Part shown: piece by piece, positions 52,199 through 60,892 of the stretch
How positions within the stretch are numbered: position 1 is the first letter of the stretch
How the letters are laid out: each line of letters starts with the position of its first letter
NCBI GenBank assembly: GCA_965261945.1
Contig: CBDHEF010000002.1
Span: 2,728,001 to 2,792,000, forward strand
DNA: 64,000 nt
From: VXOI01 sp965261945
Lineage (GTDB): Bacteria; Chloroflexota; Dehalococcoidia; Lucifugimonadales; UBA3495
Direction: 5' to 3'
Made by a program: the position numbers and the translations under genes
Notes under the pieces: model-generated
Database searches by the model: none
Seen by the model: only the letters and a program-made list of their open reading frames with translations
What the model was told of the DNA's origin: nothing

Positions 52199-52642
52199 TC
52201 TTCCGTGTTTGCTCTCCCGGTCGCGGCGCCCGTCAGCCCCGGTGCAGGAGGAAATAAGAACTAACGTACTGACAATAGTATGCAGGCGTTACAAGGGTAC
52301 GCAAGGGCGAAATGTCAGCAACATCCGGTGGCGGCTCAACTGACATGGATGGACAGGATATACAGGATGAGAGGTCTGGGGTGAGGGTGAAATCCGGGGA
52401 TGACACAATTTCCCCTCACCAGCGGGGCCGCTCTCAAGGACGCGCTCACCCTAACCCTCTCCCGGAGGGAGAGGGATTCAGGAGGGGGAGAGGGAATGGC
52501 TAAAAGGGCCTGCAAGAGACTGCCTGCGTTTGACCCTGTTCGCGCCCGTAGCCTACAATTCCTTAAACTGTTGCCATAATGCCGTTTGCCGGTTCGCGCG
52601 GCGTACCGGCCAATCCCGGCAGCGGCAGTGGAGGAGAGAGCG
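52199..52642. other. Gap between phage remnant and rhodanese gene (about 440 bases)
   Basis: No gene is convincing. It holds one or two palindrome copies (52437-52498) and a GGATGGACAGGATATACAGGATGAG stretch at about 52345, similar to one at 50347. Confidence 0.6.
52437..52498. repeat. REP-like palindrome, copy 14
   Basis: GGACGCGCTCACCCTAACCC with TCTCCCGGAGGGAGAGGGA, followed by a partial second right arm. Confidence 0.8.
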
Positions 52643-53470
52643 ATGGCCCACGAAGATTATTCCCATCCCGAATACCTGGTGGAGGCCGACTGGCTGGCCG
52701 CCCATGTGGACGACGCCAACGTAGTGGTGGTGGACTGCGACGTGGACGCCGCCTATAACCGTGGGCACATCCCCGGGTCGGTGGCGGTTCCCGACAACTT
52801 CGAGAAAGACCCGGACACCGGCCGCGTCCACCTGATGAACCCGGCGCAGTTTCAGGCCATGTGCCAGCGGCTGGGAATCGGCGATGATACGCTGGTAATC
52901 TGCTACGACAACTCGCAGAGCCTCTACGCCGCCCGGCTGTGGTGGGCGCTGAACACCTACGGACACAGCAACGCCAAGGTGCTCAACGGGGGCTGGCGCG
53001 GCTGGATTGCCGACAATCAGGGTGTGGGGCTGGACCGCCCTGCTCCCGCCGAAGGGGTGACCTTCACCCCCAGCCGCGACGAGTCGCTGCTGGTCAAGGT
53101 GGACGAACTGAAGGAGGCTTGCAGCCTGGAGGGTTCCGTAGTCTGGGACGTGCGCAGCGACGGGGAATGGGACGGCAGCGAGATGCGCGGCAACCAGCGG
53201 GCCGGGCATATCCCCGGCGCGGTCCACCTGGAATGGTTCAACGTCATGGACCGCCAGACGCACCGCTTCAGGCCCGCCAGCGAGATACGGCAGCTTCTCG
53301 CCGAAAACGGCATCACGCCCGACAAGAACGTCTACACCTATTGACAGGGCGGCATCCGTGCGGCGCACGGCGTGTTCGTCCTGCAACTGGTGGGCTACAA
53401 CCAGACCAGGAACTACGATGCTTCCATGGGAGAATGGGCCAACCGCGACGATACCCCGCTGGGGGTGTAG
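52643..53470 (+). CDS. Two-domain rhodanese (sulfurtransferase) with in-frame UGA at the catalytic Cys: candidate selenoprotein
   Basis: The ATG at 52643 follows GGAGGAGAGAG. The first rhodanese domain starts YSHPEYLVEADWLAAHVDD. The second has SVVWDVRSDGEWDG and AGHIPGAVHLEW, and reaches KNVYTY, where the next codon is TGA (53342-53344) in place of the Cys of the YCxxGxRA active-site loop. Coding continues in the same frame as QGGIRAAHGVFVLQLVGYNQ to a TAG at 53470, with full family conservation (MGEWANRDDTPLGV). Read through, the protein has 275 residues with Sec at 234. A hairpin fitting a bacterial SECIS follows the UGA. The alternative is a recent nonsense mutation. Confidence 0.8.
53345..53370 (+). 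promoter_or_regulatory. Candidate bacterial SECIS hairpin
   Basis: CCGTGC (53356-53361) and GCACGG (53365-53370) form a perfect 6-bp stem with loop GGC, 17 bases after the UGA. The loop begins with G, as bacterial SECIS elements usually require. The surrounding DNA is GC-rich, so some hairpins are expected by chance. Confidence 0.45.
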
Positions 53471-53582
53471 TATTCCAGCATGGCCGCGGCAGCGGCGTCC
53501 CGGCGCGGTTGCCCAGGGTCTCTGTCCAAAGGGAAATGGGCAGGGAAATACGCGGCCTCGCCCCGGCAATTAGGAGACTGAC

Positions 53583-54425
53583 TTGATAAAACGATGCGCC
53601 CTCTTCATCCTGGCGCTGACGGCCATAGCGGGAACGCTGGCCTGTGGCTTCATTGGCGGCTCACCGCCGGAGGGACCAGCCGAGCTGGTCCCGGACGGCG
53701 CCCGGGAGTTGGTGCTGGTGGATGTCAGCGAATCTGCCCTGAGCCGCACCGATTTGCCCATCGGCCTGGAGGGCGGCGTGTCCACCCTGGAGAATTACGG
53801 CGATGTTCGACAGCAGGCCGCGATGTCGCTGGCTTCCGGGCAGGTCACGGTCACCAGCGGCGACTTCGACTTCGAGGACATCCGCAGGTTCCTTCAGGAA
53901 GGCGGATACATCGAGGCGGCGTACCGGGGATACGACTTTTGGGAATCCGCCAACGGCAGCGAAGCATCTGCGTTGCTGAAGGAGGACGGCTTTCTGATAA
54001 GCGGCGACTTTGAGGCGGTAATCGACGTGCTGCGAGACCTCAACCGCGACTCGGGACTGCTCTGGAACGACGATGAGGGCGAGTTGAATCAGGTCATGAA
54101 TCTGGCCGGTGATGGTCTGGTGACGCTGGTCACATCGGCCGGGCGGGACTGCCGGCTGGCCGACAACACCGGCTGCCGGGCCGTGGCTTGGGCTTTCACC
54201 CGCAGGGAGGAACGCCGTACCGTTATCGAGGGCACAGCCGCGCTGCTGTTCCGCGACGCATCGGCAGCGGCGAGCGCGGCCCCTCTGATAGAGCAGGCCA
54301 TCAACGCCAACGAACTGATGGCGCTCACGGAAATCGTCAACACCGGCGCGACCATCACCGTGAGGGCCGACATAGACCGCGACGACTTCGCCAAGCTGGA
54401 AGTGCCGGTCAGGTTGGGGAGGTAG
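53583..54425 (+). CDS. Putative exported lipoprotein
   Basis: The protein has 280 residues with a TTG start preceded by TTAGGAG. The N-terminus MIKRCALFILALTAIAGTLA and Cys21 form a signal peptide with a weak lipobox (TLAC). The mature part is acidic with no recognised domain; FLQEGGYIEAAYRGYDFWES and YDRRD-free strand repeats suggest an alpha-beta fold. It lies 112 bases after the rhodanese gene on the same strand and is closed by a terminator. Confidence 0.7.
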   Translation: MIKRCALFILALTAIAGTLACGFIGGSPPEGPAELVPDGARELVLVDVSESALSRTDLPIGLEGGVSTLENYGDVRQQAAMSLASGQVTVTSGDFDFEDIRRFLQEGGYIEAAYRGYDFWESANGSEASALLKEDGFLISGDFEAVIDVLRDLNRDSGLLWNDDEGELNQVMNLAGDGLVTLVTSAGRDCRLADNTGCRAVAWAFTRREERRTVIEGTAALLFRDASAAASAAPLIEQAINANELMALTEIVNTGATITVRADIDRDDFAKLEVPVRLGR

Positions 54426-54510
54426 CAGTTGACAAACACGGCAGTCTAAGCCTACTGTTACATTACTCGGACTATCCCGGATATATTAGTGTTGGATAGT
54501 CGAGCTACGT

Positions 54511-54541
54511 GAGGGCCTCCGCGGGGGCCCTCTATTATTTT
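54511..54541 (+). terminator. Rho-independent terminator after the lipoprotein gene
   Basis: GAGGGCC (54511-54517) pairs with GGCCCTC (54526-54532), followed by TATTATTTT. Confidence 0.8.
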
Positions 54542-54559
54542 GCATCCGAGGTAGCAGTT

Positions 54560-54697
54560 ATGAGGCAGGTTGCGATTTTCGCAGATGCAGGGTACTGCAC
54601 ACTGGGGGAGCTATCCTTTCTCTCAAGCTTGGTGGAGAGGCAAGCTCCGGGGTTTCTACGGGCAAAGCTGATTCAAGAGATGATGGACAAAATGTAA
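54560..54697 (+). CDS. Small open frame of unknown function
   Basis: From ATG 54560, with GAGG upstream, it encodes 45 residues (MRQVAIFADAGYCTLGELSF ...). The DNA here is lower in GC than surroundings. It overlaps in another frame with the beginning of the next small frame, so the two may be parts of one broken gene. No family recognised. Confidence 0.35.
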   Translation: MRQVAIFADAGYCTLGELSFLSSLVERQAPGFLRAKLIQEMMDKM

Positions 54698-54714
54698 GCG
54701 AACTTCTTGATCAA

Positions 54715-54921
54715 GTGGCTACGGGAACCGTGCAGTCGATAGGTGAGGATGAACTGATCGAGGTTAAGGGAGCGCTTTCGCAAAACCCTCATAATGTTCC
54801 TTATGATTACGACAGAAGGCTGCTATCAGAGGGCGGACCAAAACTGGGCCGTGATTTGGAGCAGTCTGAAAAACTCCTGATTCGCGAAAAATTCAAGGAA
54901 ATCGTCAAAGAACATCCCTGA
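54715..54921 (+). CDS. Small open frame, possibly second part of a broken gene
   Basis: It encodes 68 residues from GTG 54715, and the frame stays open further upstream (SELLDQVATGTVQ). The product is hydrophilic and charged (LGRDLEQSEKLLIREKFKEI). It may continue the preceding frame after a frameshift. Function unknown. Confidence 0.4.
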   Translation: MATGTVQSIGEDELIEVKGALSQNPHNVPYDYDRRLLSEGGPKLGRDLEQSEKLLIREKFKEIVKEHP

Positions 54922-55001
54922 CCATCATTCTTGTTGCTTTTACATGAAAGACAGCCAGGGATACACAAATGGCGCCTTATGAGACCGGGCGTATTCCGCG
55001 G

Positions 55002-56039
55002 TTACAGCGGCAGGGATACCACCTGGCGGGTCTGGGAGCTGCGGGTTACGGCCTCGGTGAACTCCATGTAGTGCAGGCCCACGTCGAAGGGGGTGCGGGT
55101 GATGCGCTCCTGGCCCTGGATGGCGTTGCAGAACTCCTCTTCGACGCGCCAGTGGGCCTGTCCCTCGGGCGGGTTGGGAATTTCGGCCATGGCGCTGTCG
55201 CCGCGCTGCCCGCCGAAGACGTTCAGGGATGAGTCGAGGCGCAGGGTGCCCTCGCTGCCGAAAATCCAGACCTCGTTGCCGGGGCCGAACCCGGTTACTG
55301 CGCTGAATCGCATATTGGCCTGCGCGCCGCTGGCCAGGTCGGCCAGGATGTCCACGTGGTCGGGAATGGTCACCGGCGCCAGCCTGCCGTCCTCGTCCCG
55401 GCGCTGCCTCACGTTGACGCTGGCGTTGGCCATCACCCGCGTGGCCGGGCCGACCCAGCGAATCATCGCCTCGTACCAGATGCCCATGTTGAGGATGTTG
55501 TAGCCGCTGAGGTCGCGGTCGTTGCGCCAGTGCATCGGGCCGCCGATGTCGGCGAACCCCGGCGTGAGCGACTGCACCGACACCGCCAGCACGTCGCCGA
55601 CGTAGCCCTCGGAAATCTTCTGGTGCAGCAGGTTGTCCACCTTGAATGTCAGGGGCGACGGCACGATCTGCGTCACCAGGTCGGGGAAAGCCCGGGACGC
55701 CTCAAGCATATCCCGCGCTTCGGCTGCCGAGGTCGCCATGCGGGCCTCGCAGAGGACGTGCTTGCCTGACTCCAGCGCGGCGATGGTCAGGGTGCGGTGC
55801 ATATAGGGCCAGGTGCCGATGCAGACCGCGTCGATCGACTCATCTTCCAGCAACTCAACCCAGTTGTCATAGACCGTAGGGATGTTGAACTGGTCGGCCA
55901 CCACCCGCCCCGACTCGCGGGAGCGGTTGGCCACCGCCACAATCTCCACGCCGTCAACCTGGTGGAAGCCGGGTATGTGCCGGTCGCGGGTGTTGCGGCC
56001 CGCGCCGATGAGCCCGACTCGGATGCCTTCGCTTGCCAT
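55002..56039 (-). CDS. Gfo/Idh/MocA-family oxidoreductase (copy 1)
   Basis: The protein has 345 residues. The Rossmann motif GLIGAGRNTRDRHIPGF starts at residue 9, and the CEARMAT segment occupies the place of the family's usual EKP motif, with Ala/Arg instead of Lys-Pro. The C-terminal alpha/beta domain follows. Members use NAD(P) to oxidise sugars, inositols or similar. It is about half identical by eye to copy 2 (56846-57907), with the same C-terminal YMEFTEAVTRSSQT. Confidence 0.92.
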   Translation of the reverse strand: MASEGIRVGLIGAGRNTRDRHIPGFHQVDGVEIVAVANRSRESGRVVADQFNIPTVYDNWVELLEDESIDAVCIGTWPYMHRTLTIAALESGKHVLCEARMATSAAEARDMLEASRAFPDLVTQIVPSPLTFKVDNLLHQKISEGYVGDVLAVSVQSLTPGFADIGGPMHWRNDRDLSGYNILNMGIWYEAMIRWVGPATRVMANASVNVRQRRDEDGRLAPVTIPDHVDILADLASGAQANMRFSAVTGFGPGNEVWIFGSEGTLRLDSSLNVFGGQRGDSAMAEIPNPPEGQAHWRVEEEFCNAIQGQERITRTPFDVGLHYMEFTEAVTRSSQTRQVVSLPL

Positions 56040-56084
56040 TATTACTCTCCTCTCGAATTCGCTTTGTCTCAGCCTGCTTGTACC

Positions 56085-56438
56085 TTACCGCGTAACCATC
56101 AGGTCAACCAGGCACTCATTGTGGGGGTACACTGCCAGCACAACTCCTTCCAGAGCATAAGACCCCATCAGATTCGGCGATCCTTCCTCTCCGAACAGAA
56201 CCATGGAAGTTGCTTCCCGTCCGTCAATTCGAATTTTCATCTCGCCAACCTGGTCCTGGATGACACTGCCGTCGGCCAGTTGAGACACGACAGTTCTTGC
56301 AGGCACGATTCCCAATTCCCTCAGAATACTTCCGGGAATCTGAGAGAATGTTGCACCAGTATCCACTATCGCGCTCACCGTTTCGTACCGTGAACCGTCC
56401 GCTGGGCCTATCTCCATCGGCCAGTAGAACGTTCCCAT
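56085..56438 (-). CDS. Retropepsin-like aspartyl protease-fold protein
   Basis: The protein has 117 residues. The catalytic motif VDTGATFSQIP is at about 29-39, and a C-terminal LMGSYALEGVVLAVYP matches the second hydrophobic-hydrophobic-Gly element of single-domain clan AA proteases, which act as dimers. It lies upstream of Gfo copy 1 on the same strand. Bacterial small clan AA proteins are common, but their substrates are unknown. Confidence 0.85.
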   Translation of the reverse strand: MGTFYWPMEIGPADGSRYETVSAIVDTGATFSQIPGSILRELGIVPARTVVSQLADGSVIQDQVGEMKIRIDGREATSMVLFGEEGSPNLMGSYALEGVVLAVYPHNECLVDLMVTR

Positions 56439-56497
56439 AAACCTGCTCCCTGATCAAATTTTCGGGGCATGAACCTTGCCCCAAGCCGGATGTTTGC

Positions 56498-56778
56498 TTA
56501 GCTCCTATACTCCGGCCGGTTGCGCTCTATCCATTCCTTCAGTAGACGCTGTTCTTCTAGTAGACGCTGTTCTTCGTACCACCCCGGCGGCTTCATTATG
56601 GGCAGGCGCTCAACCAAGCAGTTCTCCGTTGGGTCCATTTTAAGACCGATGCCGAACAAGGTGATATTTGTAACCCCCGGAGCTTCTAGGGGGCTCCGAT
56701 GTCGACCATAGCCGACACCGTCTCCATGCGCTGCCTGTCCACGCTCCAGACCCCGACATCCCAGTTAAACTCGCCCAC
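56498..56778 (-). pseudogene. Second aspartyl protease-like gene, broken
   Basis: From GTG 56778 the frame reads MGEFNWDVGVWSVDRQRMET and VSAMVDIGAP, aligning with the intact neighbour (MGTFYWPMEIG..., YETVSAIVDTGA), but the catalytic DTGA reads DIGA and a TAG follows. In another frame the ending resumes: LFGIGLKMDPTENCLVERLP and a repeat-bearing tail. The middle of the domain is deleted. It lies between the intact protease and Gfo copy 2. Confidence 0.75.
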
Positions 56779-56845
56779 GGCTTCCTCTTCAGCTATGCTC
56801 TGCCCGAGCCTCACAAACAAAGCACTGGCAGAGATTGAATTCCCC

Positions 56846-57907
56846 CTAAAGCGGCAGGGCCACCGCCTGGCCGGTCTGGGAGCTGCGGGTTACGGCCTCG
56901 GTGAACTCCATGTACTGGACGCCGATGTCGAAGGGGGTGTGGGTTACCGGCTCCAGGCCGCGGATGGCGTTGCAGAACTCCTCTTCCACGCGCCACTTGC
57001 CAGGCTTTATGATGGGCAGTTCCGACAGGGCCTCGTCGCCGCGCTTGCCGGCCAGCGCCTTGTTGAAGGGCGGGCCCTGAAGGCTGATGGTGCCGTCGGC
57101 GCCGAAAATCCAGAATTCGCTGCCGGTCTGGAGTCCGGTGACCGCGCTCCAACTGAGATCCGCCGTGGCCCCGCAGCCCATCTCGGCCAACACGTTCACG
57201 TGGTCGGGCACGGTGACGGCCCGCATCACGCCGTTCTCGTCGGGGCGGCGGTTGGTGAAGGTGCGGGTCATGGCCGAGACCTTGGTGGCGGGGCCGACGT
57301 AGCGCATCACGGTCTCGTACCAGATGCCCATGCCCAGGATGTTGTAGCCGCTCAGGGTTCGGTCCTGGCGCCAGTGCAGCGGCGAATCGGTGTCTATGAA
57401 GGTGTCGGAGCGGTTGGCGCGTCCGTGATAGTCGCAGACCCGCAGGCGGACGGCCAGGATGTCGCCCAGGTAGCCGCTGCCGATGCACTCGATGACCGTG
57501 TTGTCCACCTCCAGCGTCTGCGGCGCGGGGACAATCTGAGTCACCAGGTCGGGGTACATACGGCTGGCGTCCAGCATCTCGTGGGCTTCGTCGGCGTTCA
57601 TGGCCATGCGCGCCTCCGTCAGGACGTGCTTCCCCGCCGCCAGGGAGGCCAGCACCAGGTTGCGGTGCATATAGGGCCAGGTGCCGACGCAGACGGCGTC
57701 TATACTGTCGTCGTTGAGCAGGTCGGCCCAGTTGTCATAGACCCTGGGGATCTCGTACTCGCCGGCGATGCGCTCGCCGGACTCGCGGCTGCGGTTGGCG
57801 ACGGCGACGATTTCCACGTCGCGCTGCTCGCGGAAGCCGGGGATGTGGCGCAGGCGGGTGTTGGCTCCGGCCCCTATCAGGCCGATGCGAATGATTCCGT
57901 TCATCAT
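56846..57907 (-). CDS. Gfo/Idh/MocA-family oxidoreductase (copy 2)
   Basis: The protein has 353 residues. The Rossmann motif GLIGAGANTRLRHIPGF and the TEARMAM segment parallel copy 1. The cofactor-binding and substrate domains are complete. The pair, with the protease-like genes in between, indicates an old duplication of a two-gene module. Substrate unknown. Confidence 0.93.
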   Translation of the reverse strand: MMNGIIRIGLIGAGANTRLRHIPGFREQRDVEIVAVANRSRESGERIAGEYEIPRVYDNWADLLNDDSIDAVCVGTWPYMHRNLVLASLAAGKHVLTEARMAMNADEAHEMLDASRMYPDLVTQIVPAPQTLEVDNTVIECIGSGYLGDILAVRLRVCDYHGRANRSDTFIDTDSPLHWRQDRTLSGYNILGMGIWYETVMRYVGPATKVSAMTRTFTNRRPDENGVMRAVTVPDHVNVLAEMGCGATADLSWSAVTGLQTGSEFWIFGADGTISLQGPPFNKALAGKRGDEALSELPIIKPGKWRVEEEFCNAIRGLEPVTHTPFDIGVQYMEFTEAVTRSSQTGQAVALPL

Positions 57908-58044
57908 TTAGAAAGACTCCTCGGTAAAGGTATGCCGCAATTCTATCATGGAGAATTGAACGCAGAGAGCGCAGGTCGCACCAGGAACGCTGCGCAGATT
58001 CCCTTTATAATTCTCTGTGGCTTCCTTGCTGGCTATGGTGACGT

Positions 58045-58554
58045 ATGGGATTGCTGGAAACCGTTTTCTCCCCTTTTCAAGCGTTGCTGAACGCGCTGTT
58101 CTCGGCGCGGGTGCGGGTTGAGGGCGATAGCATGAGGCCGACGCTGGAAGACGGGCAGTCGGTGCTGGTGGTGCGGCCCGTGTTCCCCTGGAACCGGCTG
58201 CGGCGGGGGGACGTGGTGGTGCTGAACCCGCCGGGTTCTCCCAATCCCGAAGACTGGTTCATCAAGCGCGTGGCCGGGATGCCCGACGAGGAAATCGTGC
58301 TGGTGGCGGGCCGCGTCTATGCCGACGACCTGTTGCTGGCGGAATTTTCCGGCGACGGCAGCCGCCAGGCCGACGGGACGGAGGGCGAAACACGCCGCGA
58401 GTGGTGGAACGGCCCCGGCGAATACTTCGTCCTCGGCGACAACCCCGTGGACAGCCGCGACAGCCGCGCCTTTGGCCCGGTGCCGGGGGAGCGGATTGTG
58501 GGCCGGGTCTGGTTCCGCTGCTGGCCGCCGGGGGCGTGGGGGAGGGTGCGGTAG
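58045..58554 (+). CDS. lepB: Signal peptidase I (S26)
   Basis: The protein has 169 residues. The catalytic Ser29 is in GDSMRPTL and the Lys74 in DWFIKRV; the GDNPVDSRDSRAFGPV box is at about 132-147. A single N-terminal hydrophobic stretch (LLETVFSPFQALLNALFSA) would anchor it. It removes signal peptides from exported proteins on the outer face of the membrane. The short length is normal for the Gram-positive-like type. Confidence 0.93.
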   Translation: MGLLETVFSPFQALLNALFSARVRVEGDSMRPTLEDGQSVLVVRPVFPWNRLRRGDVVVLNPPGSPNPEDWFIKRVAGMPDEEIVLVAGRVYADDLLLAEFSGDGSRQADGTEGETRREWWNGPGEYFVLGDNPVDSRDSRAFGPVPGERIVGRVWFRCWPPGAWGRVR

Positions 58555-58682
58555 GGGAGCGGGGAATTTGTCGACGAAAGCCTTGTAAACTGATGTACAA
58601 AATAAACTGCAATACGATATGATAGTAGGTTGTCAGGTTTTTCGCAGTATTCTCTTTTGGTGGTGCGATTCTCGGAGTGGCT

Positions 58683-59369
58683 ATGATCCACGGATCCCAT
58701 TGTGGGGCAAAGACCATCCCCAACTATCAGTGCCGCTATTGCGGACAGGAAACCTTTTTCTTTTTTTGTGATTGTGGCAGTGGAGTTCTGTTCGACGAGC
58801 TGGGGACACCCTGGCCGGAGCATGACTGTCGAAAGCAGCCCGTTAGTGGCGCGTCCTACGATGGACCGTCCAGTTGGGGGTCAACCATTGGAATTAACGT
58901 CCTGCCGGGCAGTCAAGGCTCTTACGACCTGTTGTCTGGCTTGCGACGTGGCAGTGATTCCATCTCTCCGGTGGTGTATAGACGTGCCCGCGAGAGCCGG
59001 AACATAGCGCGGGAAACGATGCGAATCGAGCCATTTGGCTCGATTCCCGTAGAAATAGTCGGCGTCGTGCGGGAGCGTTCACAGCCCGACTTGACCCAGA
59101 GGCACGGCCTGGAGCGCGGCTCCATTGGATTTGGGTTATTGGCGGACACTATCGGTGATGCTGACCCGGTGCAACTTACGGTTCAGGTTGATGAGTTTCC
59201 AGAAGACGAGGCGGCCATAGACTACCTCAGCTATACTTTTCTCTCGCCACGGAAACAAGCTGAACGGGATATTGGCAAAGATGCCGTGATACGCGCCCGC
59301 CTATTCCCTGTGGAAGCGCTGGGGATAGGCCGTTGGTGGTTGGCAAAGGAAATCGAGCGTCTGTATTGA
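58683..59369 (+). CDS. Cys-rich zinc-finger protein, first gene of the Hsp70 operon
   Basis: The protein has 228 residues from ATG 58683, with GGAG five bases upstream. Residues 1-50 carry Cys7, Cys17, Cys20, Cys29, Cys31 and Cys49 plus His47, a zinc-binding cluster (YQCRYCGQETFFFFCDCGSG). The remainder has no recognised domain; it includes PVEIVGVVRERSQPDLTQR and a final WWLAKEIERLY. It starts an operon with CarD/coiled-coil/GrpE-like and Hsp70-like genes and could be a client adaptor. The DNA is lower in GC than flanking genes, and the 128-base gap upstream is AT-richer. Confidence 0.6.
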   Translation: MIHGSHCGAKTIPNYQCRYCGQETFFFFCDCGSGVLFDELGTPWPEHDCRKQPVSGASYDGPSSWGSTIGINVLPGSQGSYDLLSGLRRGSDSISPVVYRRARESRNIARETMRIEPFGSIPVEIVGVVRERSQPDLTQRHGLERGSIGFGLLADTIGDADPVQLTVQVDEFPEDEAAIDYLSYTFLSPRKQAERDIGKDAVIRARLFPVEALGIGRWWLAKEIERLY

Positions 59370-59383
59370 CAGGCGGGAGCGTG

Positions 59384-60892
59384 ATGACGGATTCAAGGAT
59401 TCAATCTGGAGCTTTCGTCCGGCATGATCGTTACGGTGTTGGCAGAGTCATTGAGGGGGAAGTTTCCGGCGCAGTGATAGTGGAATTCAAGACCGGGGAA
59501 AGCCTCAAGATGAGCGCGTCGGTTGCCAGCAATCTGAAAGCGTTGCCACAAAACGGGCTTGAGGCGCGGACTTGGGACGGGCTGGATGAAATGCGGTCTT
59601 GGATTGACCATGCCCCCCTGAAACTCATCGCCGCGGCCATCGCCGATATTGGCAACGCGCCTAAAGTTGGTGAAATCAAGAGTGCGCTCCAGGGTCGAGG
59701 AAAGGTTTTTGACGACGTAGTGAAGTTGTCGCCTTCTTGGTGGAATAGAGCAAGAGAAGCGGCAGCAGCGGATTCCAGGCACTTTCTAGCCGAAAGAAAC
59801 AAAAGCAACTCCGTCACTGCCATCAGGCTGATTGGTGATGTGGACAACGTTGCTTCGGGGCCGTTGCCTCCGTTGCCTCGAAAGGTGAACCCAGCCGCAC
59901 TTTGGAAAAGGTGGCTCAATGGCGAAACTCCTGAACCACCAGCTTTGTCTGGGCCTCCCAAGCCGCCTAAATCAGTGTCCTATGCTCTTGCCCAGTGGCC
60001 CGCCAAGAGCATAGATAAGGCACTGAACCAGACGATGCTGGGAACTGAAGAATTCTTGTGCTCGGGAAGTAAATCATCGCAGGTCGCAGAGGCTTGGCTG
60101 GAAGCATTGAGCCGAGCGTCAATGCGATGGTTAGAATGCACGTGGCCTGATTCAGAGAACCAATTGATTGTGCGGACGGCCGAACTGATTGAGCGACTGT
60201 CTGAGCATACTAGGACGTCGGGGCTGCCGCTGTTTCTGGCGGGCACGTTGTCCGGCCAGTTAGACGAGCAGCGATCACGGTTCTATGAAGAGCGGCTGGA
60301 GCAACATTGCCAGGAACTGGAACGCCAACGCGCGGACTACGAGAACCGGCTGGAGCAGCAACGGCAGGATCAGGAACGCCAACGCGCAGACTACGAGAGC
60401 AGGCTGGAAAAGCAGGAGCGCCAGCAGGTTGCCCATGCCGCTGAATTGGCTGCGCTACGGGTGTCCCATGCAGGAGAGTTGGAGCAGGAGCGGCAGGAGC
60501 AGGAGCGGCTGCGCCAGCAGGTGCGGGAGCGCAACGCCGAGTTGTCCTCCAACCGGGAGGAGTCGCGGCTGGAGATCCGAAAGGATATGTTGCTGGCCGT
60601 CGGCGAGGTCTTGCAGTCGGTGCGGCTGGCGGCGAGCACTGAGGAACTTGCGGGAAACGCGGAGGCCGGATTGACTCTCGCCCTGCGGGCAGGGGGCGCC
60701 GAGACTCTGGGAACTCCGGGCGAGCATGTCGCTTACGACCCGGAAAAACACCACCTTGAAAATCATCACGCGGAGGGAGGTCTGCCGGGTTCCAGTCCGG
60801 TCTGTGTCGTCGCGCCGGGCGTCGTTTATCGCGGCGGAATTCACGGCGACCGGGTGTTGCTCAAAGCTCACGTCAAACACGAGGCGGGTTAA
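59384..60892 (+). CDS. CarD-like / coiled-coil / GrpE-like protein
   Basis: The protein has 502 residues from ATG 59384. Residues 8-55 (VRHDRYGVGRVIEGEVSGAV) match the barrel-like N-terminal module of CarD/TRCF proteins, which bind RNA polymerase or transcribing complexes. Residues about 295-410 form a long coiled coil of ERLEQ/ERQRADYEN repeats. The last 100 residues (GEVLQSVRLAAS, VVYRGGIHGDRVLLKAHV) recall the beta-domain ending of GrpE nucleotide-exchange factors. The next gene, an Hsp70, begins in the stop codon (TAATG), so the two are made together and probably act together. The arrangement of domains is unusual to me. Confidence 0.6.
   Translation: MTDSRIQSGAFVRHDRYGVGRVIEGEVSGAVIVEFKTGESLKMSASVASNLKALPQNGLEARTWDGLDEMRSWIDHAPLKLIAAAIADIGNAPKVGEIKSALQGRGKVFDDVVKLSPSWWNRAREAAAADSRHFLAERNKSNSVTAIRLIGDVDNVASGPLPPLPRKVNPAALWKRWLNGETPEPPALSGPPKPPKSVSYALAQWPAKSIDKALNQTMLGTEEFLCSGSKSSQVAEAWLEALSRASMRWLECTWPDSENQLIVRTAELIERLSEHTRTSGLPLFLAGTLSGQLDEQRSRFYEERLEQHCQELERQRADYENRLEQQRQDQERQRADYESRLEKQERQQVAHAAELAALRVSHAGELEQERQEQERLRQQVRERNAELSSNREESRLEIRKDMLLAVGEVLQSVRLAASTEELAGNAEAGLTLALRAGGAETLGTPGEHVAYDPEKHHLENHHAEGGLPGSSPVCVVAPGVVYRGGIHGDRVLLKAHVKHEAG

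Noticed and set aside
56699..58090. A 463-codon plus-strand open frame
   Set aside because: It is antisense to the second Gfo/Idh/MocA gene and has no protein-like motifs.
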